64,000 bases of DNA, taken from CAVPJC01 sp963705155 (GTDB taxonomy: Bacteria; Chloroflexota; Anaerolineae; Anaerolineales; UBA4823). The translations under genes and the position numbers were made by a program. The stretch covers positions 1 through 64,000 of the forward strand of contig CAVPJC010000020.1 in the NCBI GenBank assembly GCA_963705155.1, given 5' to 3'. The notes under the pieces were generated by a model. It was not told the origin of the DNA, ran no database searches, and saw only the letters and a list, made by a program, of their open reading frames with translations. Shown here piece after piece: positions 1 to 8,845 of this stretch. Each line of letters starts with the position of its first letter. The first letter of the stretch is position 1.

Positions 1-122
1 TACCATTCGATATTCTCCCGTGATAAACGCTCAACGGTTGGCAAACCAGACAGCATAATCATCGGTCAATGTAAAATTGGCCGACTTTTCGTTAGCCGCT
101 TTTAGATCACACAGGGGAAAAA

Positions 123-752
123 CTACGCTTTACCCCTGGCATTGATGTTCACCAACATACCATAGATGTCTTCCACACCTTCGAAGCCAATGACCTTCAC
201 CAGGTCGCCAGCGTGTAGAGGGCCGCGTTCCTGGAATTCTGACACCACCGCCTCAAACGGTAGCTTTAGATGGGCTTCGAGGTATTCTTGCCAGGTTTCA
301 AATGCTTCCAGTTCGTCGTCCTCGTCAATGTCTTGTAACACCTTATGGATCCGTTGGCCTTGTTTGCCCAGGTGATCCCAATTGTGCTCTGCGGAGAGCT
401 CTTCAACAATCTCGTCTACATCAGCTTGCGTGTCGCGGGGATCTGCCTTCTCAACTTCTTCTGGGTACAATCCCATGGTCGTCCAATCCAGGCCATTTTC
501 CTCGCTGCGGCGGATTGCTGAGTCAGGCATGCGTTTGAGTGAGAGGCTGTCCCACTGGAACATAATCGTCAATTGGGGTGGTTGGTAAGTCTCAATTTCT
601 GCGACCCGCCCCTGCCAACCGCCAAAATCAAATCTATAGTTAGGGTCTTTGACCCCCGGTTTGACCCTAATACAATCGCCTACCTTCAGATCTGTGGTTG
701 GGTTTTGGGAGATAGGCTGAGTTTTCTTGGGATGACTGATGCGCTTGCTCAA
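123..752 (-). CDS. CcbP-like calcium-binding domain protein
   Basis: A 209-residue soluble protein with no signal peptide. The last 55 residues (WQEYLEAHLKLPFEA, then FQERGPLHAGDLVKVIG, then a VEDIYGMLVNI ending) resemble the small acidic calcium-binding protein CcbP first described in cyanobacteria. The N-terminal part (about 20-75) reads like an SH3-like barrel (VGDCIRVKPG, GGWQGRVAEIE), and the middle is very acidic. The only plausible start is a TTG codon, 29 bases after the stop of the preceding gene on the same strand, so the two are probably cotranscribed. The family call comes from motif memory only; a generic acidic protein with two SH3-like barrels is the alternative. Confidence 0.5.
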   Translation of the reverse strand: MSKRISHPKKTQPISQNPTTDLKVGDCIRVKPGVKDPNYRFDFGGWQGRVAEIETYQPPQLTIMFQWDSLSLKRMPDSAIRRSEENGLDWTTMGLYPEEVEKADPRDTQADVDEIVEELSAEHNWDHLGKQGQRIHKVLQDIDEDDELEAFETWQEYLEAHLKLPFEAVVSEFQERGPLHAGDLVKVIGFEGVEDIYGMLVNINARGKA

Positions 753-781
753 AGCACAACAATTGCCTCAAAAATTCGCTT

Positions 782-1915
782 TCAACGTTTTCTCTTCTTT
801 TTCGTAGCTGATTTGTGTTCTTTACCCAGGCGGTAAATCTGCCCGATGAAAGCGGCCAGGATAAATTTATTTTCTTCATATTGATCGCCGTCTAAACAGC
901 CAAGCTCAAACTGGAGCGCAGCGCCCCACTTCTGGCGCATGCGCAACCAATTGGCTGCCGTCTTGTCCACTTCCTCACGAAAACGGCGAAAACGCTCTGG
1001 GGTCATAATCTCGCTAAGAGCCTGCCGAACAGCCTCAAAAACGCGCTCGCGTATTTCTTTAGATGGCTGCGCCTGCGTGAACGCCTCGCCATACTCTGTT
1101 TGAATACGCTGGAAGGGCAGCATCAGCTCTTCTTCGTAGAATAAGCTCAGATCTACGTCACCATGCGCTAACGCATCCTCGAACGCCTCGACCATATTCC
1201 AGATTTGTTCTTCGGTGCGCTGGCGTAAGCCTGGCTGCTCCTCAAATATCTTTTGCCCAACCTGTTCCAGTTTATCGGGGTGCTTGAGGATCGTAAAGAT
1301 ATCGATTTTTTCTTCCCCCTCTGCTTTTAGCGCGTCTGCAACAGCATCGAAAACGCCCTTGTCTTCCTCATACTCCCGCACAGCTCGTTGTATCGTTCGG
1401 TTGTAAATCTCCAGGATCAAGCCGCAGAGTCCCCAAGGAATGCTCTTCATCCGTAGCGCAGGAATGAGCATCATCACCATTTCCAGTTTCTTGGTGTCTT
1501 TGCCCGTCATCAACCGGTCCATCAGAGTTTGTAGCCGTTGATCTACCACATTACGAAAAGCAGGCGTAGCCAGTTCTGCGACGATCTCGATCCTCATTTC
1601 GTCGGCGACTTCATGGTATTCATCCGGGCCTTTTTTCTCGGCTGCTGCCAGGCGTTTGTCATACTTCTTCAACCAGCGCTCGGTTACTTGAGCCGCTTTC
1701 TTGCCATCCAGGTACAAATCCCTGAATTCGGCCTCTTCAGCAAGTTTTGCTGAAGCAATCATGATATGGATAAGGTTTTGCTTTAGATGATCTACGCCGC
1801 CATCGGCCATGCGCTGCGCAATGACCTGCGCGGCCGGGGAATATTCGCGGGATTGCTTTTGATGTGCTGGTGCGGTCGTTTTTGTTTGGCTTTTCTGCTG
1901 TCGTCTTCTGGGCAT
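782..1915 (-). CDS. hypothetical protein, Lys/Arg-rich ends
   Basis: I do not recognise this 377-residue protein. It is mostly helical and charged, with a basic N-terminus (MPRRRQQKSQTK) and a basic C-terminus (ATKKKRKR); there is no signal peptide or membrane segment. The ATG at 1915 is preferred over upstream in-frame codons because that extension overlaps the end of a broken rarA remnant. The acidic, helix-forming stretches (for example EEKIDIFTILKHPDKLEQVGQKI split by short loops) suggest a scaffold or a nucleic-acid-associated protein, but no catalytic motif is visible. It lies between the rarA remnant and the CcbP-like gene, all on the minus strand. Confidence 0.55.
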   Translation of the reverse strand: MPRRRQQKSQTKTTAPAHQKQSREYSPAAQVIAQRMADGGVDHLKQNLIHIMIASAKLAEEAEFRDLYLDGKKAAQVTERWLKKYDKRLAAAEKKGPDEYHEVADEMRIEIVAELATPAFRNVVDQRLQTLMDRLMTGKDTKKLEMVMMLIPALRMKSIPWGLCGLILEIYNRTIQRAVREYEEDKGVFDAVADALKAEGEEKIDIFTILKHPDKLEQVGQKIFEEQPGLRQRTEEQIWNMVEAFEDALAHGDVDLSLFYEEELMLPFQRIQTEYGEAFTQAQPSKEIRERVFEAVRQALSEIMTPERFRRFREEVDKTAANWLRMRQKWGAALQFELGCLDGDQYEENKFILAAFIGQIYRLGKEHKSATKKKRKR

Positions 1916-1931
1916 ATCTGAAAAATCCCGG

Positions 1932-2306
1932 TCAATTAAGTGATTTTCGAACATTCTTCATAAAAAGGATGGTTTTGGTCTGGTAGAGTTTACGGCGCTC
2001 CAGGGCTTTATCGATCACATCGCGGAGGTCGGCTTTGCCTGCCATGACCGCCGAAAGGGTTTCGAAGTGGCTGCGGGTCTGGTTGGCGATGACCATCGCC
2101 AGTGTGGTTTTACCGGTGCCGGGAGGACCTCACAGGATGATGGAAGAAAACAAACGATCGGCTTCTATGGCGCGGCGCAGCAATTTGCCTGGCCCCAGGA
2201 TCTCCTCCTGCCCGATAAACTCATCCAGGGTGCGCGAGCGCATCCGGGCGGCGAGCGGCGCTTCGGATCGCATCCGGTCATGCATGGCGTGGGTGAAGAG
2301 GTCCAT
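1932..2306 (-). pseudogene. rarA: N-terminal remnant of AAA ATPase RarA (MgsA)
   Basis: Reading the minus strand from the ATG at 2306 gives MDLFTHAM, then PLAARMRSRTLDEFIGQEE, GPGKLLRRAIEADRL, SIIL, an in-frame TGA at 2130-2132, then GPPGTGKTTLAMVIAN and ALERRKLYQTKTILF, ending at a TGA at 1932. This is the start of replication-associated recombination ATPase RarA up to the Walker B strand. The usual Trp before GPPGTGKT is replaced by TGA (consistent with TGG to TGA), and the Walker B Asp-Glu and everything after it are missing. Only about 115 of roughly 440 residues remain. The break falls directly upstream of the unknown 377-residue gene. Confidence 0.85.
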
Positions 2307-2403
2307 GGCCCGTATTATGGCGCCATGGTGCTCGATTTATTGTCCTGCAAATGTGCGCGCTCCGATAGATGTTGGTTGACTGTCCAGCGGAACAAATTGG
2401 GGA

Positions 2404-3501
2404 TTAACCTTGTTCCGCCTGCCACGCAGCCAGGAAAGTTTCAGCCTGGCGCGGGGTAAGCGCCGGGTGTTCCGGCGCTTGTTCTCCCCAAATGTAGAAC
2501 AGAAAGCCGCGCCCCCCCAGCTCGTGGAGTATTTTTAGCGCCCCTGAAGGGGTCACATACACCTGGCAGAGTTTTCCGCTATCTCGAATCCGGCGCAGAA
2601 TTGGCATCCATTCTTCGGGCGGCGGCGCGCCATCGCCCGGGATCCATTGAATGCCGCGCAACCGCTCCAGCGAGAGCAATTGTTCCAGGTGCTTGATCTG
2701 GCCTTTGCCGTCTAGGTGATAAAATGCATAGTCGAGCATTGCGCAGCAATCTGCCAGGTCTGGCAGCACAAACTCTCCAAACATATTTGGCGAGATCATA
2801 TAGGCAAAATCAGACTGTAACATATAACCCCTGCCGGGTGACCAACATGGCCCCCAACAAGCTGTTGCGCCACGGTTACCAATCTCTACCAGACGGTATA
2901 AGTCCTGATAATAGCGCTGAAAGAGTTGGCTGATGTCACGCGTCAGGTCGAGCACCTCCTGCGGGGAATCGTATAGATCGAGCAAGAGGGACTGGGTGCC
3001 CCTCAGGCTGGCCAAGACATCCAGGGTGCCTCCCAGATCGGTGTGGCCAATCACAATCCGTCCACCCCAGCGCTCAGCGGCCGCCTGGGTAAGTGTTCGC
3101 ACGCGCCGCCACCAAAAATTATCGGGTTGGTAAGTGGGATGCAGGTCAGCCAACGAGTCTACTTTTATTGGTTTAAACCAGGTGGTTCCGGAAGAGAATT
3201 CAAGTTCGGCCCCCAGAAAAGCCGCCAGCACACCAGGGCCGCAGTTGAGCCACCACCTGGGAAAGGCATCGCCATACAGATGTGTGGCTTGCATGAAAGG
3301 CTCGAAATAATCGAGAACTTGTTCAACTCTCGTCTCGGGGGGAAATCGCGTAACAAACTCCGAGTAGGTCTCCCAGTCTGGCCCCGGAGAGCGCGCTTCT
3401 ATGACAACCAGCGAGCGCTCCAATTCGCCTGCCCACCATGCTTCCCAATTTCGTTGGATGCGGGCCCAGTCGGCAGGTGTGAATTCGAACAGATTCGGCA
3501 T
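2404..3501 (-). CDS. uroporphyrinogen decarboxylase (URO-D) family protein
   Basis: A 365-residue cytosolic protein with the layout of the URO-D/methyltransferase-like TIM-barrel family found outside haem operons: a Trp-rich N-terminus (NWEAWWAGELERSLVVIEA), HTDLGGTLDVLASLRG, a DLYDSPQEVLDL segment, and a late HLDGKGQIKHLEQLL-IQWIPGDG block matching the C-terminal ligand region of corrinoid methyltransferases such as MtaA/CmuA. No haem genes are nearby, so a role in haem synthesis is unlikely; the substrate cannot be told. It is transcribed away from the MFS gene, and the roughly 270 bases between them must hold both promoters. Confidence 0.75.
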   Translation of the reverse strand: MPNLFEFTPADWARIQRNWEAWWAGELERSLVVIEARSPGPDWETYSEFVTRFPPETRVEQVLDYFEPFMQATHLYGDAFPRWWLNCGPGVLAAFLGAELEFSSGTTWFKPIKVDSLADLHPTYQPDNFWWRRVRTLTQAAAERWGGRIVIGHTDLGGTLDVLASLRGTQSLLLDLYDSPQEVLDLTRDISQLFQRYYQDLYRLVEIGNRGATACWGPCWSPGRGYMLQSDFAYMISPNMFGEFVLPDLADCCAMLDYAFYHLDGKGQIKHLEQLLSLERLRGIQWIPGDGAPPPEEWMPILRRIRDSGKLCQVYVTPSGALKILHELGGRGFLFYIWGEQAPEHPALTPRQAETFLAAWQAEQG

Positions 3502-3720
3502 ATTATTTGTAGATGTGATGGCTCATGCGTTGGTGATGAGGTCCGTGCGAGAAATTATACTCGCGCGTTGGGCTGACGCATTCATATCGCAGCAATGCAA
3601 ACGGGTAGATTGCATGGATGAACCTCCCGCAGGCGATCATACACTCCATTGGGTCATCCGGCGGGCTGCCCGCTACTAAATGGCAATTCCATATTATTCG
3701 TTCAAACGGTAAAATAATTG

Positions 3721-3734
3721 TGTAAGCGCTCACG
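3721..3734. promoter_or_regulatory. LacI/GalR-type operator candidate
   Basis: TGTAAGCGCTCACG is a near-palindrome centred on AGCGCT and resembles the LacI/CcpA-family consensus (TGNAARCGNWWNCA). It lies 41 bases before the ATG of the sugar-type MFS transporter. It does not match the operator of the lacI gene found later in the window, so another regulator would be needed. Confidence 0.4.
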
Positions 3735-3774
3735 CGAGGAATACAGAGAGTGTCATTACCTAAGCTACACATAT

Positions 3775-5226
3775 ATGAAAAAACCACGCATCTCGCTCAA
3801 CTGGTCTCTCCTGATAGCCGTTAATATTTTCTGGCTGGGTTTGAACATACGGAATAATGCCGTGGGCAGCATCTTCATGCCCTACCTGGTGGAGCGTTTT
3901 GCCGCGTCGGAGGTGCGTAACACCGCCCTTGGAGCGATGCGCACTGCCGGGTTGGTGATTGCCATGCTGGTACAACCGGCGATGGGGCTGCTCAGCGATC
4001 GCTCCAAAAGCCGCTTTGGCCGCCGCCGGCCTTTTCTGGTGGTGGGCGTGCTTCTGGATCTGGTTTTTCTGGCCGCGATTGCGTTTGCGGGCGGTTACTG
4101 GGCACTTCTTGTGGCGGTGCTGTTGATCCAGGTTTCATCCAATATCTCGCACGGCGCAGTACAGGGCCTCATCCCTGACCTGGTTCCGGAGGAAAATCGG
4201 GGGACGGCCTCGGCATTTAAGGCGATTTTCGAGCTGCTGCCGGTCGTTTTGCTGGGTATAACCATTGCCCCGTTGGTGGGGGCAGGGCAATTTGGATGGG
4301 CGGTCTTTGCAACCGCCGCAGCTCTGGTAACGATATTGTTGATCACCATACTATCGGTGCGTGAGACACCGCAGACCGAGCCTGTTGATCTGCCCCTGGC
4401 GCCGGCCCTGCTGCGTGTACTGGGTATGGTAGCCGGGATACTGGTCGGCGCAGCGTCCGGCCTGGTTGCCGGCGGGGCGGCGGGCCTGGTGGTGGGGCTG
4501 GCGGTCTGGCCTATCGGCGGGGCTGAAAATGCGCGCACGCTGGGCATCGCTGTGGGCGGCGTGACATCCATGGTGGTGGCGGTCCTCGGGGGCACCTGGG
4601 CCGGGGTGCGCCTGACCCTGGGCGCAACACGCCATGATGCCGGCAGTTTCCGCTGGTGGATTGCCAACCGCCTGATGTTTTTGGCGGCAGTGACCTCCAT
4701 CCAGGGATTTGCGCCTTATTTTCTGATGTACGCCTTCGGGGTGACCAGCGAGCAAGCGGTTAAGATGACCGGCCTGCTATTTACCGTTGTGGGTGTGTTC
4801 ACACTACTCAGCGCCTTGCCTGCCGGCTGGATCTCTGACCGGTGGGGCCAGGTGCGCATGACTGTTTTGAGTGGACTGCTGGCGGCAGCCGGAACGGGGA
4901 TTATTCTGGTCACGATCTGGCGGCCAGATATGGGTCTGCTCTACCTGGCAGGGGCAATCCTGGGGCTGGCAACGGGGTTGTTTGTGACAATCAACTGGGC
5001 AATTGGCACGCGCCTGGCGCCGCATGAAGAAGCCGGGCGTTGGCTGGGTGTCTCCAACCTGGCGGGCGCCGGTGCAGGGATGATCGGGGCAGGAATCGGA
5101 GGGCCCCTGGCGGACGTATTGAATGCAGCCCGGCCGGGTTTGGGCTATTTTACGATCTTTGCCGGTTATGCCCTGTTATTCTTGCTCAGCGCCCTTTGTT
5201 TGCGCGGCGTATCGGAACGCCTGTAA
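3775..5226 (+). CDS. MFS transporter, SLC45/sucrose-proton symporter-like
   Basis: A 483-residue integral membrane protein with about 12 hydrophobic segments. The loop between helices 2 and 3 reads DRSKSRFGRRRPF, the RxGRRRP signature of SLC45 and GPH-type sugar/proton symporters, and the second half repeats an MFS loop as DRWGQVRMT. The ATG at 3775 is chosen over an ORF start 57 bases upstream because that extension is short, polar and does not fit the family. A LacI-type operator sits just upstream, consistent with sugar transport. The acyltransferase gene begins 2 bases after the stop, suggesting an operon with the next two genes. The substrate is inferred from family only. Confidence 0.85.
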   Translation: MKKPRISLNWSLLIAVNIFWLGLNIRNNAVGSIFMPYLVERFAASEVRNTALGAMRTAGLVIAMLVQPAMGLLSDRSKSRFGRRRPFLVVGVLLDLVFLAAIAFAGGYWALLVAVLLIQVSSNISHGAVQGLIPDLVPEENRGTASAFKAIFELLPVVLLGITIAPLVGAGQFGWAVFATAAALVTILLITILSVRETPQTEPVDLPLAPALLRVLGMVAGILVGAASGLVAGGAAGLVVGLAVWPIGGAENARTLGIAVGGVTSMVVAVLGGTWAGVRLTLGATRHDAGSFRWWIANRLMFLAAVTSIQGFAPYFLMYAFGVTSEQAVKMTGLLFTVVGVFTLLSALPAGWISDRWGQVRMTVLSGLLAAAGTGIILVTIWRPDMGLLYLAGAILGLATGLFVTINWAIGTRLAPHEEAGRWLGVSNLAGAGAGMIGAGIGGPLADVLNAARPGLGYFTIFAGYALLFLLSALCLRGVSERL

Positions 5227-5227
5227 C

Positions 5228-5976
5228 ATGCCGCCGATCTATCCGCATCTTCCCCTGGAGGTGGTGCTGGCGGTGGGCTGGGCGGCAGTTGAGCGGTAGG
5301 CGGCGCGTGTTTCGCCAGGATGCGCTGCGCTGCACACGCGATCTCCCCTTAGCTGTTGGGGGCCGGGAACACATCCCGCAAACTGGGCCGGTAGTGATCG
5401 TGATGAACCATTATCACCGCCCAGGGTTCCAGGCTTTCTGGATCAGCCTGGCGATCAGCTCGGTGGTGCCGATGGAAGTTCATTGGACGATGACCGGAGC
5501 CTGGACGGATGATGGCACACCTGGCGCCGGTTGGCGCGCCTGGCTCAGCCCGCACTTCCTGCCGCGCCTGGCTGAAGTATATGGCTTTACCAGCATGCCG
5601 CCTATGCCGCCGCGTCCCCACGAGGTGCAGGCGCGCGCTTCAGCGGTGCGCCGCCTGCTGGATATTGCACGCCAGAATCCACACCTGGCGCTGGCGCTGG
5701 CCCCTGAAGGGCAGGACTTCGCCGGATGGCGGGCTGATGCAGCCGCCCCCTGGGGTGGGCCGCCTGCTGGCGCGGCTGGATGGGCTGGGTTACCCGTACC
5801 TCCCGGTGGGGGTAGCAGAGAACGAACGCTCGCTGATGCTGACTTTCGGCCCGTCGTTCAGATTGAATTTGCCGCCGGGGATAAGCAAAATGGATCGAGA
5901 CAAACAGGCTTCGGTACAGGTGATGACCGCGATTGCATCCCAACTGCCCGAAGCACTGCGGGGGCAATATGCATGA
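5228..5976 (+). CDS. 1-acyl-glycerol-3-phosphate acyltransferase-like (frameshifted)
   Basis: The reading starts at the ATG at 5228 (MPPIYPHLPLEVV), shifts frame near 5290, continues as PLAVGGREHIPQTGPVVIVMNHYHRPGF and ALALAPEGQDFAGW, then shifts again near 5740 into GVGRLLARLDGLGYPYLPVGVAENERS and ends LPEALRGQYA at 5976. The family's acceptor motif NHxxxxD is present only in a variant form (NHYHRPGF) and the EG motif appears as PEGQ, so activity is uncertain. The enzyme would acylate lysophospholipid at the inner membrane. It follows the MFS gene by one base and overlaps the next gene by 8 bases. Both shifts are the size of single-base errors. Confidence 0.6.
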
Positions 5977-6842
5977 GGATCAATCCTTGAACAGCCCTTC
6001 ATATTTACCTTACCTGGATCTTGCTGGAAAACTGGCTGGACTTTTCGCTGCGTTGCCGCAGGTAGAAGCGGTAGCGCTGGGCGGCTCGCAGGCCGGTGGT
6101 AACGCGGATATGAGCTCGGATATCGACTTGTATATTTACACCCGTGCTGATATTCCCATGGCTGCCCGCCAGACGATTGTAGAGCAGGCCGGCGGGGCCT
6201 CGCAGGCGGATATGGGGTTAGCTTTCTGGGGTCCGGGTGATGAGTGGTTTCACGCCGGGACAGGAATTGAGATCGATGTGGTCTTTTTTGACGCCGGCTG
6301 GATGGAAGGCCAGCTTCAGCGAATTTTATTCAAACACCAGGCCAGCCTGGGTTATTCAACCTGTTTCTGGTACACCCTGCACAACTCGCACATTTTCCAC
6401 GATTCACACGGTTGGATGGCGTCGCTTCAGCAGGCCTGCCAGGTGGATTACCCGGAAGCTCTGCGCCGTAATATCATCCACTTAAATCATCCCGTTCTGC
6501 GTGGGGTAATCCCTGCCTTTTATCACCAGATTGAGAAAGCAGTTAAACGCCAGGATCAGGTGAGCGTCAATCATCGTCTGGCGGCCCTATTGGCGAGTTA
6601 CTTTGATATCGTCTTTGCTTTGAACCGGGTCTTACATCCCGGAGAAAAGCGCCTGGTGAATTATGCCCTTGGGCATTGTGAAAAACTGCCGGTTGAGATG
6701 GCGGCAGACATCAGCGCGGTGCTCACCACTTCGGCTTCAACCGGTGCGGATTTAATCGAGAAACCTGGACAGGCTGCTGGACCGCCTGGACGATTTCCTG
6801 GCAGCGGAGGGATTGCTGTTCGAAGGCGGCGTGCAGGCATGA
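5969..6842 (+). CDS. nucleotidyltransferase-fold protein with DUF4037 (frameshift near C-terminus)
   Basis: Starts at an ATG overlapping the previous stop (ATGCATGA). The N-terminus has the minimal nucleotidyltransferase signature GGSQAGGNADMSSDIDLYIY, giving the GS and DxD metal-binding motif, and a third acidic residue in EIDVVFF. The central and C-terminal helices (HLNHPVLRGVIPAFYHQIEK) fit DUF4037. In the main frame the end turns into low-complexity Pro/Gly/Arg after about residue 262; shifting one base near 6757 gives NLDRLLDRLDDFLAAEGLLF and a stop at 6842, clearly the native end. The substrate is unknown; relatives include aminoglycoside-nucleotidyltransferase-like proteins. Confidence 0.7.
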
Positions 6843-6857
6843 AACAATTGGGCAGGT

Positions 6858-8087
6858 GTGAATGGACAGCTTATGAAGATGGCGGATGAAAATGCATTTT
6901 CGGCGCAGGTGGGCCAGGTGCTGGCATTTCGCCTGCACAACCATAACCTGGCGCAAAGGCTGCCAGCCCGTTTGCTCGGGGAAGCCGCGGCGGCCTGCGG
7001 CATCCAGAATTCTCCGCCGGGCTCGGCGCTGATTTCGCTGAATGCCCGCCTGTCTGGCCTCGATCCTGCCGGCTTTCACAAAGCCCTGGCGGTGGATAAA
7101 ACCATGCTGCAGATGTGGAGCCTGCGGGCGGCCCCCTATATTTTTCCGGCGGTTGATCTACACACGTTCACCACTGGCTTACTGCCGGACGATGATGAAG
7201 CGCTGGGTTACTTCATCGGCGGCGGTCTGCCGCACCTCAATATGTTCGGACTGAGCGCAGCCGAAATCGTCTCGCACGCCGCCTCGGTTCTCGCTGAAGT
7301 GCTCCAGGATCGCATCTTGACGAAAGACGAGCTTGGCATCCAGCTTGCCCGACAGGTATCCCGGTTTTTGCCAGCAGAAAAACTGGGATTATGGAATACA
7401 CCGGATGGCTTGCGTTCGAACACATATGGCGAGACCATCGTCCGTTTCGCCATGGCGATCCTGGCGCTGCGGGGGATGTTATGCATCGCCTCCCAGAGCG
7501 AACCCCCGACAAAATTAGCGCTCACTACCACCTGGCTGTTAAATATGCCTGCGCTCGCAGACGAGAGGCAGGCGCGCGCCGAACTGGCGCGGCGCTACCT
7601 GCACTGCTACGGGCCATCCACGCCGGGTCACTTTGCAGAGTGGGCCGGAATTGCACCTGCACAGGCGGGAAGAACCTGGGAGCTGGTTGCAAGCGAGCTG
7701 CTTCCGGTCAAGTTTATGGGTAGAAGAACCTGGCTGTTGGAGAGTGACCGGCAGCGCCTGCTGGACCCGCCTGCGGCTGAAGGTGTGCGCTTTTTGCCAC
7801 CCCACGATCCTTACCTGGCCCTGCGCGATCGGGTCACCCTGGAGCCCGATCCAAAGCTGCAGCGCCTGCTGTGGCGGTCAGCTGGCAACCCGGGGGTTGT
7901 CCTGGCGGGAGGCCGGCCCGCAGGGGCGTGGCGATCGAAAAAGACCGCCAACTGGTTGAAGCTATCCATACAATGGTTTCAGCCCATCGGAGCGGGACTT
8001 GTCGGGTTGGTCGAGTTTGAAGCCGAGTCTCTGGCTGTTTGCAAAAAGTGTCGTTTGGTGGAACTGGCGTTTGAGACAAATACCTGA
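6858..8087 (+). CDS. winged-helix DNA-binding / AlkZ-like DNA glycosylase family protein
   Basis: About 405 residues, matching the HTH_42 (AlkZ/YcaQ-like) family: RLHNHNLAQRLPAR near the N-terminus, TMLQMWSLRAAPYIF, a GGGLPH loop, TKLALTTTWLLN, RRYLHCYGPSTPGHFAEWAGI and FLPPHDPYLALRDR, then a C-terminal domain ending LVELAFETNT. Characterised members bind DNA through winged helices and excise interstrand crosslinks or alkylated bases through a QxQ or similar motif; I do not see a clear QxQ, so the activity is uncertain. Possible starts are GTG 6858, ATG 6873 and ATG 6879; no strong ribosome site decides among them. Confidence 0.75.
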   Translation: MNGQLMKMADENAFSAQVGQVLAFRLHNHNLAQRLPARLLGEAAAACGIQNSPPGSALISLNARLSGLDPAGFHKALAVDKTMLQMWSLRAAPYIFPAVDLHTFTTGLLPDDDEALGYFIGGGLPHLNMFGLSAAEIVSHAASVLAEVLQDRILTKDELGIQLARQVSRFLPAEKLGLWNTPDGLRSNTYGETIVRFAMAILALRGMLCIASQSEPPTKLALTTTWLLNMPALADERQARAELARRYLHCYGPSTPGHFAEWAGIAPAQAGRTWELVASELLPVKFMGRRTWLLESDRQRLLDPPAAEGVRFLPPHDPYLALRDRVTLEPDPKLQRLLWRSAGNPGVVLAGGRPAGAWRSKKTANWLKLSIQWFQPIGAGLVGLVEFEAESLAVCKKCRLVELAFETNT

Positions 8088-8088
8088 A

Positions 8089-8116
8089 AACCCACCTATT
8101 ATTCCATCGGTGGGTT
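8089..8116. terminator. bidirectional hairpin terminator
   Basis: AACCCACC at 8089-8096 pairs with GGTGGGTT at 8109-8116 across a 12-base loop, with A-runs on the left and T-rich sequence on the right. It separates two convergent genes and overlaps the stop codon of the VIT1-like gene. Confidence 0.6.
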
Positions 8117-8834
8117 ATAAGCCGGGAATTTTCAGCAACACCCCCACCAGGTAACCCGCCAGGGCGCTGACCGTGCCGATCAGGGCCATTTCCAGGCCGC
8201 TTTTGGCCGGCTTGCCGACCGTGATGCGGGCTTTGTAGGCGCCCACCACAAAAAGCACCAGGGCAGTGATAAGCACCGAGACCCACATGCTGGCAGCCAC
8301 CGGTAAGAAGATGAAGGGAGCCAGCGGGATGAGCGAACCGATGATGGCTGAAACGCCCACGATGAAGGCGGCCCGCAATGCCTGGGTGCGGTCGGTGGGG
8401 ATGAGCTGGTGTTCCTCCGCCATCATCACCGCCACCCAGATGTCTTTGTTGGCGGTGATGGTATCCACAATGTGATCCAGCAGCTCGCCTTTGAAGCCCT
8501 TCTTTTGATAGATATTGCGGATTTCATCGCGTTCCAGCTGCGGCACCTGATGGATATGCCGGTATTCGCGCTCGCGCTCGCTTTCGTAATAATCGGCATC
8601 CGCCAGGGTTGAAGTGTATGCGACCGCGCCCATCGAAACACTCTCGGCAAAGGTGGCAGCCAGACCGGCTACCACCACGATGCGCGGGTCGTGGGTGGCA
8701 GCCGCCACACCTAAAATCACACCCAGGACGTTGACCAGGCCGTCCTGACCCCCCAGGATGATGTCGGATAAAGCGGATGCGCCCCGGTGGGGATCGCTGT
8801 GAAGATGAAGTCGGATATCGTCGGTATGCATCAT
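8115..8834 (-). CDS. VIT1/CCC1 family Fe2+/Mn2+ transporter
   Basis: A 239-residue membrane protein with about five transmembrane segments. The N-terminus carries the family hallmark SDIILGGQDGLVNVLGVILGVAAAT followed by AATFAESVSMGAVAYTS (quoted in two parts), and the cytosolic loop holds the metal-binding helix rich in Glu (YYESEREREY, ERDEI, AEEHQL). Two further helix pairs (IGSLIPLAPF, LFVVGAY) complete the fold. Members move ferrous iron or manganese out of the cytosol. The gene follows the GbsR/MarR-type regulator on the same strand with an 11-base gap, so it is likely the regulator's target. Confidence 0.88.
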   Translation of the reverse strand: MMHTDDIRLHLHSDPHRGASALSDIILGGQDGLVNVLGVILGVAAATHDPRIVVVAGLAATFAESVSMGAVAYTSTLADADYYESEREREYRHIHQVPQLERDEIRNIYQKKGFKGELLDHIVDTITANKDIWVAVMMAEEHQLIPTDRTQALRAAFIVGVSAIIGSLIPLAPFIFLPVAASMWVSVLITALVLFVVGAYKARITVGKPAKSGLEMALIGTVSALAGYLVGVLLKIPGL

Positions 8835-8845
8835 GTTCTGTTAGT

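Noticed and set aside
1..62. A partial gene reading off the left edge on the minus strand
   Set aside because: Only 20 codons lie within the window, too little to support a gene.
4095..4700. A 201-codon minus-strand frame inside the MFS gene
   Set aside because: Arg/Pro/Thr-biased shadow of the transporter; no family features.
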